Positions 12,019 to 23,700 of a DNA stretch of 64,000 nt are shown here, piece after piece; the first letter of the stretch is position 1; every line of letters begins with the position of its first letter. A program made the position numbers and the translations under genes. The notes beneath the pieces were generated by a model. The model saw nothing but the letters and a program-made list of their open reading frames with translations. It was not told the DNA's origin and made no database searches. The stretch comes from Trileptium ribeirensis (lineage: Eukaryota; Nematoda; Enoplea; Enoplida; Thoracostomopsidae): NCBI GenBank assembly GCA_030248225.1, contig JASANE010000801.1, positions 47,488 to 111,487 of the forward strand. Direction: 5' to 3'.

Positions 12019-14280
12019 TTACGCACGGTTATCTTTAAGAAATCTAGCTAGATTAATTGTGGTTAATCTTCGGTAAAAGATTTTTGCATTTGGTGCATTG
12101 ACTACGTCGTCAGGTAAGCTATTCCAAATTTTTACGATTCTAAAAGAGAAAAAACTTTGCGGAATTGCTTTATTTGAACGTAAGAGGAATAACTGTTTGC
12201 TGTGACCACGAGTATTTGATTGATTGAAAACAAAAAATCAGTTAATTTAAGCCCAATCTGCGAATGTACCAATTTATAACACATTACCAGGTCAATTCCT
12301 AAACGACGCAGCTCTAGTGGGTTGAGTTTTAAGTGCCTAAGTCGAGTATTGTAATCAACTCGAGAAAACCTACAGCGAAAGAACAATCTTCTCGTGAAAT
12401 ATCGTTGTACATTCTCTAAGTTGTCAATATCACCCAAAAGACATGGGTTCCATACGGGTGAGCAATACTCCACTATTGGAAGAACATAACTTTTGAACGA
12501 CATAAGAAGGGCGTCAACATTTGCACATTTAAAACAATTAAACAACATGTTAATAATACGATAAGCTCTCATACAAACACCAGTAATATGTGTCGACGGT
12601 TTGAGAGAAGTGTGAAACACCCCACCCAAGTCTTTGTATTCGTGTACAACCTGTAACCGATGATTATTGATTAAATGTTCACATGGTAAAGCAGACTTAC
12701 CAAAACTAGGACTGCACATTTTGGTAGTGATATACTGAGTCCCCATTTTTAGACCAATCACTTATCTCATGTAAGGCTTCTTGAAGTTGTTTGCAGTCAG
12801 TAACTGATCGGTTAATTGTGTAAAGTTTAACATCATCAGCGAAAAGTTTCAACCTAATATTTGGTTTAGTTACAGTTAAATCATTAATAAAACATTGAAT
12901 AGTAACGGGTCTAAAACTGAACCTTGGGGAACACCCGACCCTACACTAGTATTAGACGAAAATGTGTTACCCACTTTAACCTTCTGCAATCTATCTGATA
13001 GATAATTACTTATCCACGATAGGAGATATGCTGTAATCCCGTTACGATGCAGTTTTAACAACAAGTTCGAGTGGCAAACAGTATCAAATGCTTTGGAGAA
13101 ATCGATATAAATAACGCCAATGGCTTCTCCAGAATCGATTGCACGTGTGCAGTCATTCATCATTTCTAATAGCTGACTACAAATAGAACGATTGCTAACG
13201 AAACCATGCTGAAATGAGTTGAAACTATTTTGCTCCCTTAAAAACGCTATAATTTTATTTCTTATTATATAGCTTTTCCATCACACGGCAGGCAACACTA
13301 GTAATTGAAATAGGTCTGTAGTTATGTGGATCAACGCGATCACCTTTTTTATACATTGGGCGAACGTCAGCGAATTTCCAAACAGAAGGAACACGTGATT
13401 GAACATAGAAATATTAAATATATAACACAAAGGTATAACAAGACCATAACTCAATTTAGAAAACAACATTGCAGGGAATCCATCAGGTGTATGACTACTC
13501 TTTAGCTTGGTAGAATGCAAGACTTTGAACACTTCATGAAGAGTAAACTGAACATAAGACAAGTGAGAAACGCAATCTCTGTAATCAAAAAAGTCAATAT
13601 ATGTGTTAGGAAAATCAACGAAAGTATCAGCAAATACTATATTCAGTATTTCACTTTTTTCGTCATCATCAAGGGCTAATGTACCAGTAGCAGGAGATCT
13701 CAACGGACCTATGTCATTTACTGAACTACATTTTGAATTGAAATATTTGTAAACTTTATGGACATCCTTACTCATTAACAACTTGTTTTCTTTAATCATG
13801 TGAAAGTTCGATATTACTTTGTGACATCCTTTTGCACATACATCATACAAAATCATACCACCAATACGGTTTCGCTTTCTCCACAACTTCTTTTTAGTAA
13901 TAGTACACGAATATGTCGTGGATAACGAAATGGGGAAATCCGTCTAGTAACAAAGGGAACGAAACGATACATACCACTACGCAAAATAGAAGCAAATGAA
14001 TCCCAAACATGATTTAATGAATCGAGTCCCATAAGCATATCATTCCAATTTTGTATTTTCAAGTACTGCCCAAACTCAAACCAATTTGCTTTCTTAAAAT
14101 TGTAAAATCCACTGGATCCTGATGTATGATTGGTCTCTAAAACGACACAGAAGTCAACAGAACAGTGGTCACTGGCCGAAAAGTTTTCCGTAACAGTAAC
14201 ATTACAGACATCTGAATAAGACGTGGAAGGACAAATATCGAGAACGTGGTTACCATGAGTAGGATCGCCTGGGATTCGTT
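12019..14280 (-). pseudogene. Decayed CR1/jockey-type ORF2 (endonuclease C-terminus and RT)
   Basis: Reading on the minus strand from 14280, the first recognisable part is the end of an AP endonuclease with a SASDHCSVDF motif. A linker (13281-13886) and RT follow: YIDFSKAFDTVCH and SGVPQGSVLDPLLF (12876-13163), then the FADDVK catalytic motif in a shifted frame near 12835. The C-terminal EYCSPVWNP domain is at 12132-12761, and the last codons end in a stop at 12019-12021. At least four frame changes separate the pieces, so it is inactive. The N-terminal half of the endonuclease is missing: the ORF1 end abuts endonuclease C-terminal sequence at about 14280, so there has been an internal deletion. 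The family is close to the copy at 0.4-2.4 kb. Confidence 0.85.
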
Positions 14281-15140
14281 TCAAAGGAAAGACGACTCAT
14301 CAAAAACAAAATCACGATCATAAACACCTCTGCCAATTGCACCATTTGGTTTGACAATACAGTCTTTATAATGAACAACCTTAACCTTGTCATATACAAC
14401 AACATAACGAATACGAGCGGATTTAGACTGTTCATTGAGCTCATTGCATTTTTTGCGCAATAAATGACAACGACGCAGTTTGTCAGACGACATTGAACGA
14501 CGGATTTAAACACTTGACCACATGGCAGATGAACGAATCTTTGGCGATTCGCTTAAAATCGAGCGTAAACAGTGAGATGAATGAAAGTGTACTTTAAGTA
14601 ATCGAGGCCGATTTTCAGTCTTTTCCCCATTCTAAACACGTCAGCAACGCTAACGCATTGATCCAATTCAGCGCAGATAGATTTAACGACTGCTAAATCA
14701 TCGTTTGACTCATCGACGCAAATAAACACCGCGCTGCGACGGTTTGCTTCATCATTCTGCATAGTTTGTATTTGATCTACTGTCACAACTTTTGCATTTG
14801 TGGCTGCTACTTCAGCCCACGACTTATTATGAGACTCCTCTTTAGCCGCACTAATTTGCTCGACTTTTGTCGCTAGCGAATCCAATTTTGTAGCGAGTTC
14901 TGTTACCAAGCCTTCTAAAACAAAACAGCTTGTTGAGACGTTTTTGTGGCGTTTTTACGGTTATTACAGTATACATTGACAAAATCATGGTCTAGTATTG
15001 AAATGTCTATATCAGTACCAAATCTACACATCGTATGCATCCAACTGGAACACGAAGAGCATTTTTGTTACATAAGTAGCACTTGTAGTCGCCACGAGAT
15101 GACGACCCTTTACTGTCGGGCATATCTTGGTAAAACTAAC
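14281..15140 (-). pseudogene. ORF1 remnant of the same minus-strand element, with a zinc-finger-like N-terminus
   Basis: Read on the minus strand, the piece nearest 15.1 kb encodes YKCYLCNK followed by GCIRC, a CX2C...CX2C zinc-binding pattern (about 15050-15110) unlike the PHD fingers of the other two copies. The next readable part (14553-14909) has a coiled coil (ELATKLDSLATKVEQ) and an RRM-like stretch with VADVFRMGKR. The last part (14281-14493) holds a basic C-terminal domain with RRCHLLRKKCNELNEQ and RYVVVYDKVK. Frameshifts and stops separate the three pieces. The assignment rests on order and motifs. Confidence 0.7.
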
Positions 15141-16107
15141 TATATAAAGAACTAGCTATGTACGTAGTTTTTTAGTTCCTTATTATTATTGGCTACAAAA
15201 TTATAATTTAGTTTTTTAGTTCTACTTTTCTGATACTGTAGATAGGATTGACTATAAGGTAAGCCCTAAGGCACCCATATAATTAATGATACGAATTTTT
15301 TCACTCGAGTTTTAGGTCTATTATATAGTAATTTAACATTAAATGCAAGTCATTTAACTTAAATTTTCTGTGATAATAATTGGAAAAGTTTTCGCGTCAA
15401 AATGGTAAAATTATGTCACTTTGTACGTGTAAGTACAACTCACCTAACTTTTTATGTGGCACATATTAATAGTTACGGCTGCAGTTGTGTCCTGCCCGCC
15501 GCCTGCGAGATATGTAGCATCGTTGATCAGCGAACGAGCATAAAATTTTAAAAATAAATTTTTGACCAGGTTCTCAGCTAGAATGGAAGATCCTTAGAGT
15601 TAGTAGCGGGTTTTTTCGACGACCGTTACATTTTTCAACATAACCATTGCATATCTGAACAAGATTTAATTTTACATTATAATCATTTACCAGCTGGTTC
15701 TTTTTGGCGAGCAAGACTATTAGTGAACATAGTATGTCAGTGGATATTAAATCAAGCGAGCTAGAACGAGAGGGTTTTGAATTAAAGTCCACCATTAAAT
15801 CGATATCGCAGATAACCACTTCACGTATTTTTGGCTGTACCCGGACTTTGCAAAATAAAATAACTGAACCCGGAATGTTTGAAAACGAATACCCAGATCC
15901 GGAATTTTTCGTTAGAAATAACCGGAATACCCGTGCCCGGATACAACTCTACGACGGATATTAAGTTTTCAAAACACTGTATTTTCGTTTGCCGATGTGC
16001 TCGGTCTGAGAGACACTGTTAAGCAGAACAACTAAATTTTGGCATAAACGAAAATGGCTTTCCCTTCATAAAGCACTTTTTCGCCCAAGCGTAAAAATAT
16101 TCAACTG

Positions 16108-16233
16108 TGGTGCTCCTTCTATCCATGGGATAATATAGATCTTATCAAATCTGTTCAACGTCATGCGACAAAGGCAATGTCTCAAATTAGAAATTTAACC
16201 TACCACGATCGAGTACGGTATCTTGGCATAATC
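16108..16233 (+). pseudogene. Short fragment of a non-LTR reverse transcriptase C-terminal domain
   Basis: About 42 codons read in one frame with the pattern IDLIKSVQRHATKAM followed by RNLTYHDRVRYLGI. It matches the post-RT domain seen in the longer elements in this window (ERVQRVATKLL...LDYHERLRFLGL at 7.4 kb). The frame dies on both sides. It is a relic of another insertion. Confidence 0.75.
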
Positions 16234-16499
16234 CTTTATTCGCCGTGGTATGTGAACGTACATGGGGCCATTGCTTAAAACTGCAAGAGCTGCAGGACAT
16301 CGTCCTAATCACCCATATATTTTAAAGGTATTTATGTAGTGGTGAATAAAATATCGTCATTATCATAACCGGGCGCAATGGTGTATTAACCTGATCATTC
16401 AGGTGCGCATAAAGTCTTATAGAGGGTTATTTGCTCTACAAAATAAACCAATTTGACTCAGATATCTACACAAGTTGCCGAGCTACAATAAGTGATTTT

Positions 16500-16660
16500 T
16501 GGGGCTCCTTCAGGACCCGACCCGAGCCATTGACCCACCTTGGAAGATGATAGAATCCATCTTCGGGCCTAACTAAACACACAAATGAGCTATCGTGCAA
16601 ATCAATCTGCCCAGCCGAATTTAAGTTATGCGTATCACCCTAAAAGCTCACTAATGGACA
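16500..16660 (+). repeat. Dispersed repeat, copy 1
   Basis: Shares GAGCTATCGTGC followed by CCCAGCC, CACCCTAAAAGC and the preceding GAAGATG/GCCTAACTAA segment with the interval 20025-20185, in the same order and orientation. It has no coding potential and is probably a short transposon or fragment. Confidence 0.65.
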
Positions 16661-17677
16661 GTATCAGCCGGCTCGGATTAAAAACAGTCGAAAACGAACT
16701 CGCAACCGCTCGAATTATGTGGGTGTATCGGTATAATTTCGTAGAGCAATTCGTGTTCCATAAAGCTTCATATTGTACGGTGCTATTTAGGCTGCAGGGT
16801 TTGGTCGAGATGGGTTTTTGAATGGACTTACGAACCTCAAAATTCATGTAAACATCACTGACTCTTCTATGGCAATTCTACGATAAACTTTAGTCACGGT
16901 TGACATAAATTACCCATTCCATGCCCAGAATTTGTCGCTTTGGTGATGAGACAAGCCACTACATAGACATCGATGTAAGATGGGGATTTCGAATATAGCT
17001 GCTATCTGTTGTGAAGTCGGTCAGTGATAGATCATTCGATAGAGCATTTAGCATTGTCTTCGAAGACAGAAGGATTGTTAATCTCCGGATGTGGTTTATA
17101 CTGTTTTATGATGTGGTTTGATCTACTTACGGTCTTATATAGTTGCGCTTTTTATCCTGAATGGAGGGTACACTTCATGATATAAAAACTTGTGGGAACT
17201 TCGATCTTTCGGGAACAGTTTTTTTTTATTTATACAATATTGCTAGAAACGATAGCTATTTAAAATTTTGATAAAATACTATTACATAGCCCTACATTTT
17301 TATGAGATGCGCCCCATTAATTCCTTTTCTCGAGAACTCTCACTATAGGCACTAGTTTCCACAGCGGGTTGACAGAGAGAAAGTTTACTGAATAGCCATC
17401 CGTGGCAAATCGATTGTGCCTTGAAATGGAGTGTTGGTTGCTTCTCATGGCAAATATATTGATCGGTTATGGTGCAAAACCCCACAAATGTGCACCCCAA
17501 AGCGAAACATGTTTTAAGATAATGGTCAATAAAACTTGTGTAAAATTTATAGCGTATTAAACATTAACGTATCTTCATTTATAAACGTTAGTTTCGCGAT
17601 GACATAACCTCATTTGGGCCCAATATTTGTCTGTTTGTGTGTGAACGATTTTTCCGGAAAGTCTGTTCAAGCAGACG

Positions 17678-17765
17678 ATGAAAGTGGTATTCATTCATCC
17701 AGATCTAGGAATCGGAGGAGCTGAGCGGCTTGTGGTTGATGCTGCGGTTGCGCTAAAATCAAAAG
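17678..17765 (+). CDS. ALG2: ALG2 exon 1 (start codon)
   Basis: Encodes [20 protein letters not shown] and continues to ALKSK. This is the glycine-rich N-terminal loop of a GT-B fold that contacts the acceptor and sugar nucleotide. The ATG at 17678 fits because it lies a few residues before the conserved HPDLG block. The donor AAAAG|GTAAAT leaves phase 1. Confidence 0.9.
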
Positions 17766-20700
17766 GTAAATTTTATATGTTTAGTAATTTCGATCAATCC
17801 AAAGGTTCCGGTTTCTTACATTGGTATTTTTTGAATTGATTTTGTGATTGTGTACCGTTGATATGGAAATGAAAGCAGGATAACGTGTACTTTTTCTACT
17901 CCAAGAAGTTAAGGAACACACTTGTTATGACGTTATATTGCAGAAGAATAATCTTCCGTCGAATTGCACTTCTCTGATCGCGGCGGGAATCGATGAAACT
18001 GGTTTTGATTAAAAAATGTTTTCTATTATGAGCAAGGCCTTTGTTATGACGTTATATTGCAGAAGAATAATCTTCCCTCGAATTGTACTTCTCTGATCGC
18101 GGCGGAAATCGATGAAACTGGTTTTGATTAATAAAAAAAAATGATTTATATTAATAGCAAGGCCTTTGTTATGACAGTGTAGAGTTTCGTTAATCGTTTC
18201 CAATAACCCCTTTTCATTGAAACGTTCGCCTTAGAAACACCGTCGAGAACAACGTTCCTGTAAAGACGACACCCCATGTGTCATATTTGAGGAGTAGGTT
18301 CGTCATTAGGCTCAAATAAGGCACAACTGTTAAGAAGACATGTATGCCATGAGATATTTTCTTTCAAACTAATATATATTAATATTTTCACTACCTCGGA
18401 ATGCTGATTACTGCTGAATAATATATAACGCCTATAAGTCTAGTACTCGCGGCGAACGAAAACGGTGTGAAATTAGCTAAGTTCGCTTGTCACGTACGCT
18501 GAAGAAGGGTAATTTCATTGTACTATTCGACCACGGAAACCCGAGGCAGGTCATGTCGATCGATTAATAAAGTAATTAGCCATAAGCCCTCCAATGTTAG
18601 ATTGGTTAAACCAAGTTTCGGTTCCATCTAAAATTTGCAGTTATGGTTCAGCTTCCCACTAACTTGCTCACTGATCGTCTGGGAACTGTTATTGACACTG
18701 TTCAGTCGATTCTCGCGTGCTGTGGTGAAATACATTGTTTGATACAGTTCGACAATATCAATAAATTTATGACATTTGATTTTAGGACATTCGGTTCAGT
18801 TTCTAACGTCTCACCACGACCGCTCACATTGCTTTCCGGAAACTATTGACGGAACACTTAGAGTAACACCAATAGGTAAGTCGCCTATCGTCTTGTTAAA
18901 AGCATTGATAATGCGCATCAATGTCAGGATGTACTCATTAATCAGGTTAGCTGTTAATGCAAAAGCTTCTCCTTTCCTTTTCATTCCTTTCTACTTAGTA
19001 ACTTCAATTTTTAGATGCCGATGCCTCATGTTCAATTTCCGCGTCATGCAATTGTGTTCCAATTTAACCACATTCGAGTAAACCCTGCAAAGTACGCAAC
19101 CATTTCCGCTAGTTTCTGGGCAATTCTGTTCGCCATTGTAAATGTTAAGTCCAGTCGTTTCAAACGAGTTACCATGCTCCTGAAAGCTGCTCCTTCACTT
19201 TGGATAATATTCGCCTAAAAACTACTATTTCGGTGTTAACACGCGGTCCTGCCAGTAAGAAACGTATTTTTTTTCAATCTGTTCACATATTGTGAAACGA
19301 CTGAAGGTACCAGATAGAAACTGAAATATGGGTGGAAAACTTTTTACATATTTATTGTCTCATTTTCTGGTTTGCTGAACGCATTAATATATTATACAAT
19401 GTGATATTTTAGTAAAGTTGTGTGACAATATGTTCATAAAGCAATGACGACACTTCTTTAAATTTCAAAACAAATATCTAATTAAAACGGAGCGAACGTA
19501 GCCAGAAAAATTCGTTCCCTGAAATAGTTCACAAAAATGTTTTTAATCTAACACATAACTTCACAATATTAATGGATTTTTGAAGTTTTCTATTCGTCGT
19601 GTAACAAGATGTAGTTGTGCACACAGTCTTATTTTTACCTGCTTCAATTATTTTCGCATCCAAATTCTTACAAAATTCACACAAATTGAAGATTTTTTGC
19701 CAAGGAGATTGGGGCGCGGCCTCCCGGCTTCGAAATCTCAAATAAGCAAAACGCTGTGGTTTTTCAGAGAAAACACTCTAACATTATTAACAAGTGGACT
19801 CAGAAACAGTGTAAACACTTCTCTTTTAAGATTAAAACGACTCCGAATCAACTTGTTTACTAAAATTGATCACATTTTTAGGTTCAAAAAGGAATTTTAT
19901 AAACATTTTATCAAGTTTTTATATCACTGTGGATATTTTTACCCGGAGGGGTGGACGCTAAACAGTTTGCCAGGAGGCACCGAAAATGCTTGGGGCCGCC
20001 CCCTCACTGTGAGAATGCCAACTTTCGGGACTCCACCCGAGCTCGCTTTTTCTGAGGGAAGATGTTAGAATCAGGCCTTGCGCCTAACTAAAGGGCACAA
20101 ATAGAGACTTTTACAAAAATGAGCTATCGTGCGGATCAGTCCACCCAGCCAGCTATGTGTGTCACCCTAAAAGCCCAGTAACGGAAATTGTCAAATTTCA
20201 CCACTATTACTGCAAGTAAGCATTCTTCGCTTTGCTCGTTTCGCTCACTACACTCAGAATTCCGTTATCAAGTACACCAGAAGCTACAGTATTTAAAGAA
20301 ATTCTAAGAAGTCAACATACAGAATTCGCATAATTAAAGTGACTTCCTGAAACGTGCCTTATAGAGCAGGTCTGGCGCATTGGAAGTAATGAATTTGCGA
20401 CATTGTCGACTTAAGCATTACTAGTTTTCGCTTTAAACGAAATAGTAAGAATCATAATCCATTACAGTTTTTCCTTTCAGAGATTAATTCTGAACTAGCA
20501 GATGCGGTCGTATGTTAGTTGGTTGTATCCTGTTCCATGTGCCTCAACGGCACTGCTGTAGCGCATGTATTTGTGGGTCACCAAAAGAGCGAATATTTAA
20601 TTATCGTAAATATCGACAACAGTAAAACGCTTTTGTACCCAAGGAAAATAAAAAGAAATCCTAAAAACCACACCAAACACCAGAAAATACAGTTCTTTGG

Positions 20701-23700
20701 AAAAAAACTCTAGAAAAAATATAAATAATCACAAAGAACAGTTGTACTATTTATATCATCTCACAGGAAAACATAAAAAAAATTGTATAATACGGGACGG
20801 GCCGCCCGATCCAACGCCCGACCGAACCAACTAACGCGGCGCGCCCCCCCATATCTCTTACGTTGGGTTTTTTGCTTTTTCCGTTCGGCCCTTGGGGGCG
20901 GACGGAAGGTGGGGGGAGCGGGGGAGAGGAAGAGTCCTGTTTTTCGACTAGAATTCGGGGGGTATTCCGTTTCTCAGGGTTCCCTAAACAGACCATTTCA
21001 GCTAGAGAAGGGGGGGAAACGCTAAATTTTTTTGTAGTACTTTATATACGCGTTAAAAAAAAAAAAACCCCCCGCTTCATCTATTGTTTTTACAAAGAAA
21101 ATAAAATTTATTTTCAAAAAAAATAAAACTAAAGAAATTTGTAATAAGTACTGATTTAATTAATTTTAGGCTCATAGCTTAGAACTTTGGAAATTGAGGC
21201 TTTTGGTTTGTATCTGGGTGGAAATTGCAAAAATTCAAAAAAAATATTGAAAAAACTAGTAGGTTTTATGGAGAGTGTTTATATGAATTTCTTAAATGGT
21301 TCTCCAAAACGGGAGCAAAAAGAGGATGATTAAGAAGTCAAATAATACAAAACTTATAAGAAAACAAACATGACTATAACAAAAGTGAAATATGATATAT
21401 AAATATATCTCTTATACCTAATCCACCCCCCCCCCCTTCCCTATATCGTACCTCCATCGACACCGCCAGCAATACCAAGAGCGAGACAAGGGAGAGCAAA
21501 GATACACGCGGTGACTAGCCGATCCAAGTCGGCAGTGCAATATTGATCGTGGCAAATTCTAAAATTGAAGAAGAGCGAGGCAGAACCAAGGCGGCAGTCA
21601 CAGCTCTGGTAATGCTGGCGAGACATGTAGACGGCGTTTAAAAGTTGCTAGAGATGGAGCAAAAACAACGTCCGGGCCAAGCGAGTTCCAAACACTAACA
21701 GACCTGCATGAAAAGCTGAATCGCTGGAGATTTAGTCTTGGGATGAACTTTGAACGTAATTTTAACTGGTGCCCACGCAAACCTGCATGATCAATAACAT
21801 CGAAGAAATAGGATAGGGAGCAGTCGACGAGGCCATTAGCGAGACGATATATCATAATAAGATCGGCACGTAAGCGGCGAGTTTTTAGAGTTTGCAAACC
21901 AAGACGTCTCAGTCGATCTTCATAAGGAAGATGAGCAAGTAGGTAAACTGATTTCGTCGCTCGCCTCTGTACATCCTCCAACAACTTAATGTCTCGCTGC
22001 AGAAAGGGGGACCAGCAGCACGAAGAATATTCCAGCTTAGAGCGAATGAGACTTTTATAAATTGGAAGGAATGTTGCAGGAGATAGATGAACGAAGCGAC
22101 GACGAATAAGGCGGATGATAATGTCACACTCACGAGCAACCCTACTGCAATGTTCACTCCACTTAAGATTTTGACTAATTGTGATGCCCAAATCTTTTTG
22201 GGAAGCAACATTGGGTATATTTAGCGTATTCATTGAATAACAGTAGTTTGGGTTGTTAAACCCCATGTGAATACACGAAGATTTTTCGCAATTGAAGGTC
22301 ATCTGCCAAGTTGATCCCCAATCCACGATACCATCGATGTCTGATAACATGTCCATTTTAGCTAAAGTAGGGTAGCCCGACAGAACACGACGACACAATT
22401 TAGTATCATCCGCAAATTTGAACAACATACCACTCACATACTCATCAATGTCGTTAATGTAATAGAGGAAGAGCACAGGACCAAGAACAGTACCCTGAGG
22501 TACTCCGCTGGATACAGGGCACCAAGAGCTACAAACGCCATTAACGGACACTGACTGATAACGATTGGTTAAAAATGATCGTATCCACTGCAGAAGTCTA
22601 CCACGGATGCCATATGAATGCAGCTTAAGAAGTAGCCGTTCGTGTGGGACTTTGTCAAAAGCTTTACTTAAGTCGAGATACAATACATCGACGCCATCTT
22701 TAGCATTTAAAATTTCATTTATCCAGTGTATGAATTTCATCAGTTGAAGTTCACAAGAACGGCCTTTTAAAAAGCCAAATTGGGAAGTATGAAATATATT
22801 GTGTGTAGAGGCAAAATCAATCATAGCATTGGCGATAATACGCTCCATTAATCTCGAAACCGAGGAGGTGAGTGACACTGGACGATAATTGCTTACTAGC
22901 TGACGAGACCCGCTTTTGAAGATTGGTATCACAATGGCTTTTAACCAGTCAGAAGGTGAAAAGGAGTTAGACAAACAAGAGGTAAATAATTTAGCAAGAA
23001 ATCCACAAATAACTGGGGCACATTCCTTAAGTAAGCGGTTTGGAATTCTATCGGGGCCGGGGGATGAGCTGGATTTGATTTTAGCGAGTATTTTATCAAC
23101 ACCTGTACTACTAAATGAAACATCTTCCAATGATGCATCAACACATTTCGGTTTATGAGGAAAAGTTTCAATGTTTTCAGTCGTATAAACAGATGCAAAA
23201 GCCAGGCTAAAAGATTGCGTAATAGCTTAATAATCAGAAACAGTATCGCCTGTTGGGCTAATTACAGGACCAATGGCCATGCTACCTTTTTGTTTCCCAT
23301 GTACATAGGCCCAGAAGCTTTTAGGATCTGCTTTGAGGTTGTTAGAAAGCTTGTGCTCAAACTGTCGGCGGGCCCTTGTGCATTCGGAGTGAGCAGTATC
23401 ACGCGCGGCATTATATGCTAATAGGTTGCGAATACATGGGTTGCGTTGAAATCGACGTTGAATAGTAGAAAGATAACGTAAAGAACGCATTGCTCGAAGG
23501 TCGACACAGCAAGGTTTGCTTTTGAAAGGTCTTTGGTGATGAGACATTGTCAGCATATTTAAGGCCGCGTGCATTGCTGTTGCAAAAGCTGACCACATTT
23601 CTTAGGGTCAGAAGACGTACAATCACGTAATAAACGGTTAACACAGTCACGAATACTATCCCAGTTTGCGTGCGCGAAATTTAGCCGAGGTCGTTGAGGA

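Larger units (their letters stand above)
15141..17677. other. Unassigned interval upstream of ALG2
   Basis: No complete gene is seen. It contains a small RT fragment (16108-16233) and one copy of a dispersed repeat (about 16500-16660). The last 100-200 bases before 17678 should hold the ALG2 promoter and 5' UTR, but no TATA box or initiator could be assigned with confidence. Confidence 0.4.

Noticed and set aside
19701..19745. GDW-like peptide after TTTTTGCCAAG as a candidate for the missing ALG2 GDWLPR block
   Set aside because: Only three residues agree and the frame ends at a stop about ten codons later. The surrounding 162-codon frame shows no ALG2 similarity.
19580..20068. 162-codon open frame
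   Set aside because: No family motif; it spans an ALG2 intron and part of a dispersed repeat.
20481..20510. Possible ALG2 exon after a strong acceptor, encoding [10 protein letters not shown](VC)
   Set aside because: The acceptor TTCCTTTCAG is good and the peptide resembles the region before CDQ in homologues. However, the frame hits TAG right after VC, and using the GTATGT donor leaves the wrong phase for the exon at 25936. A further micro-exon would be needed and was not found.
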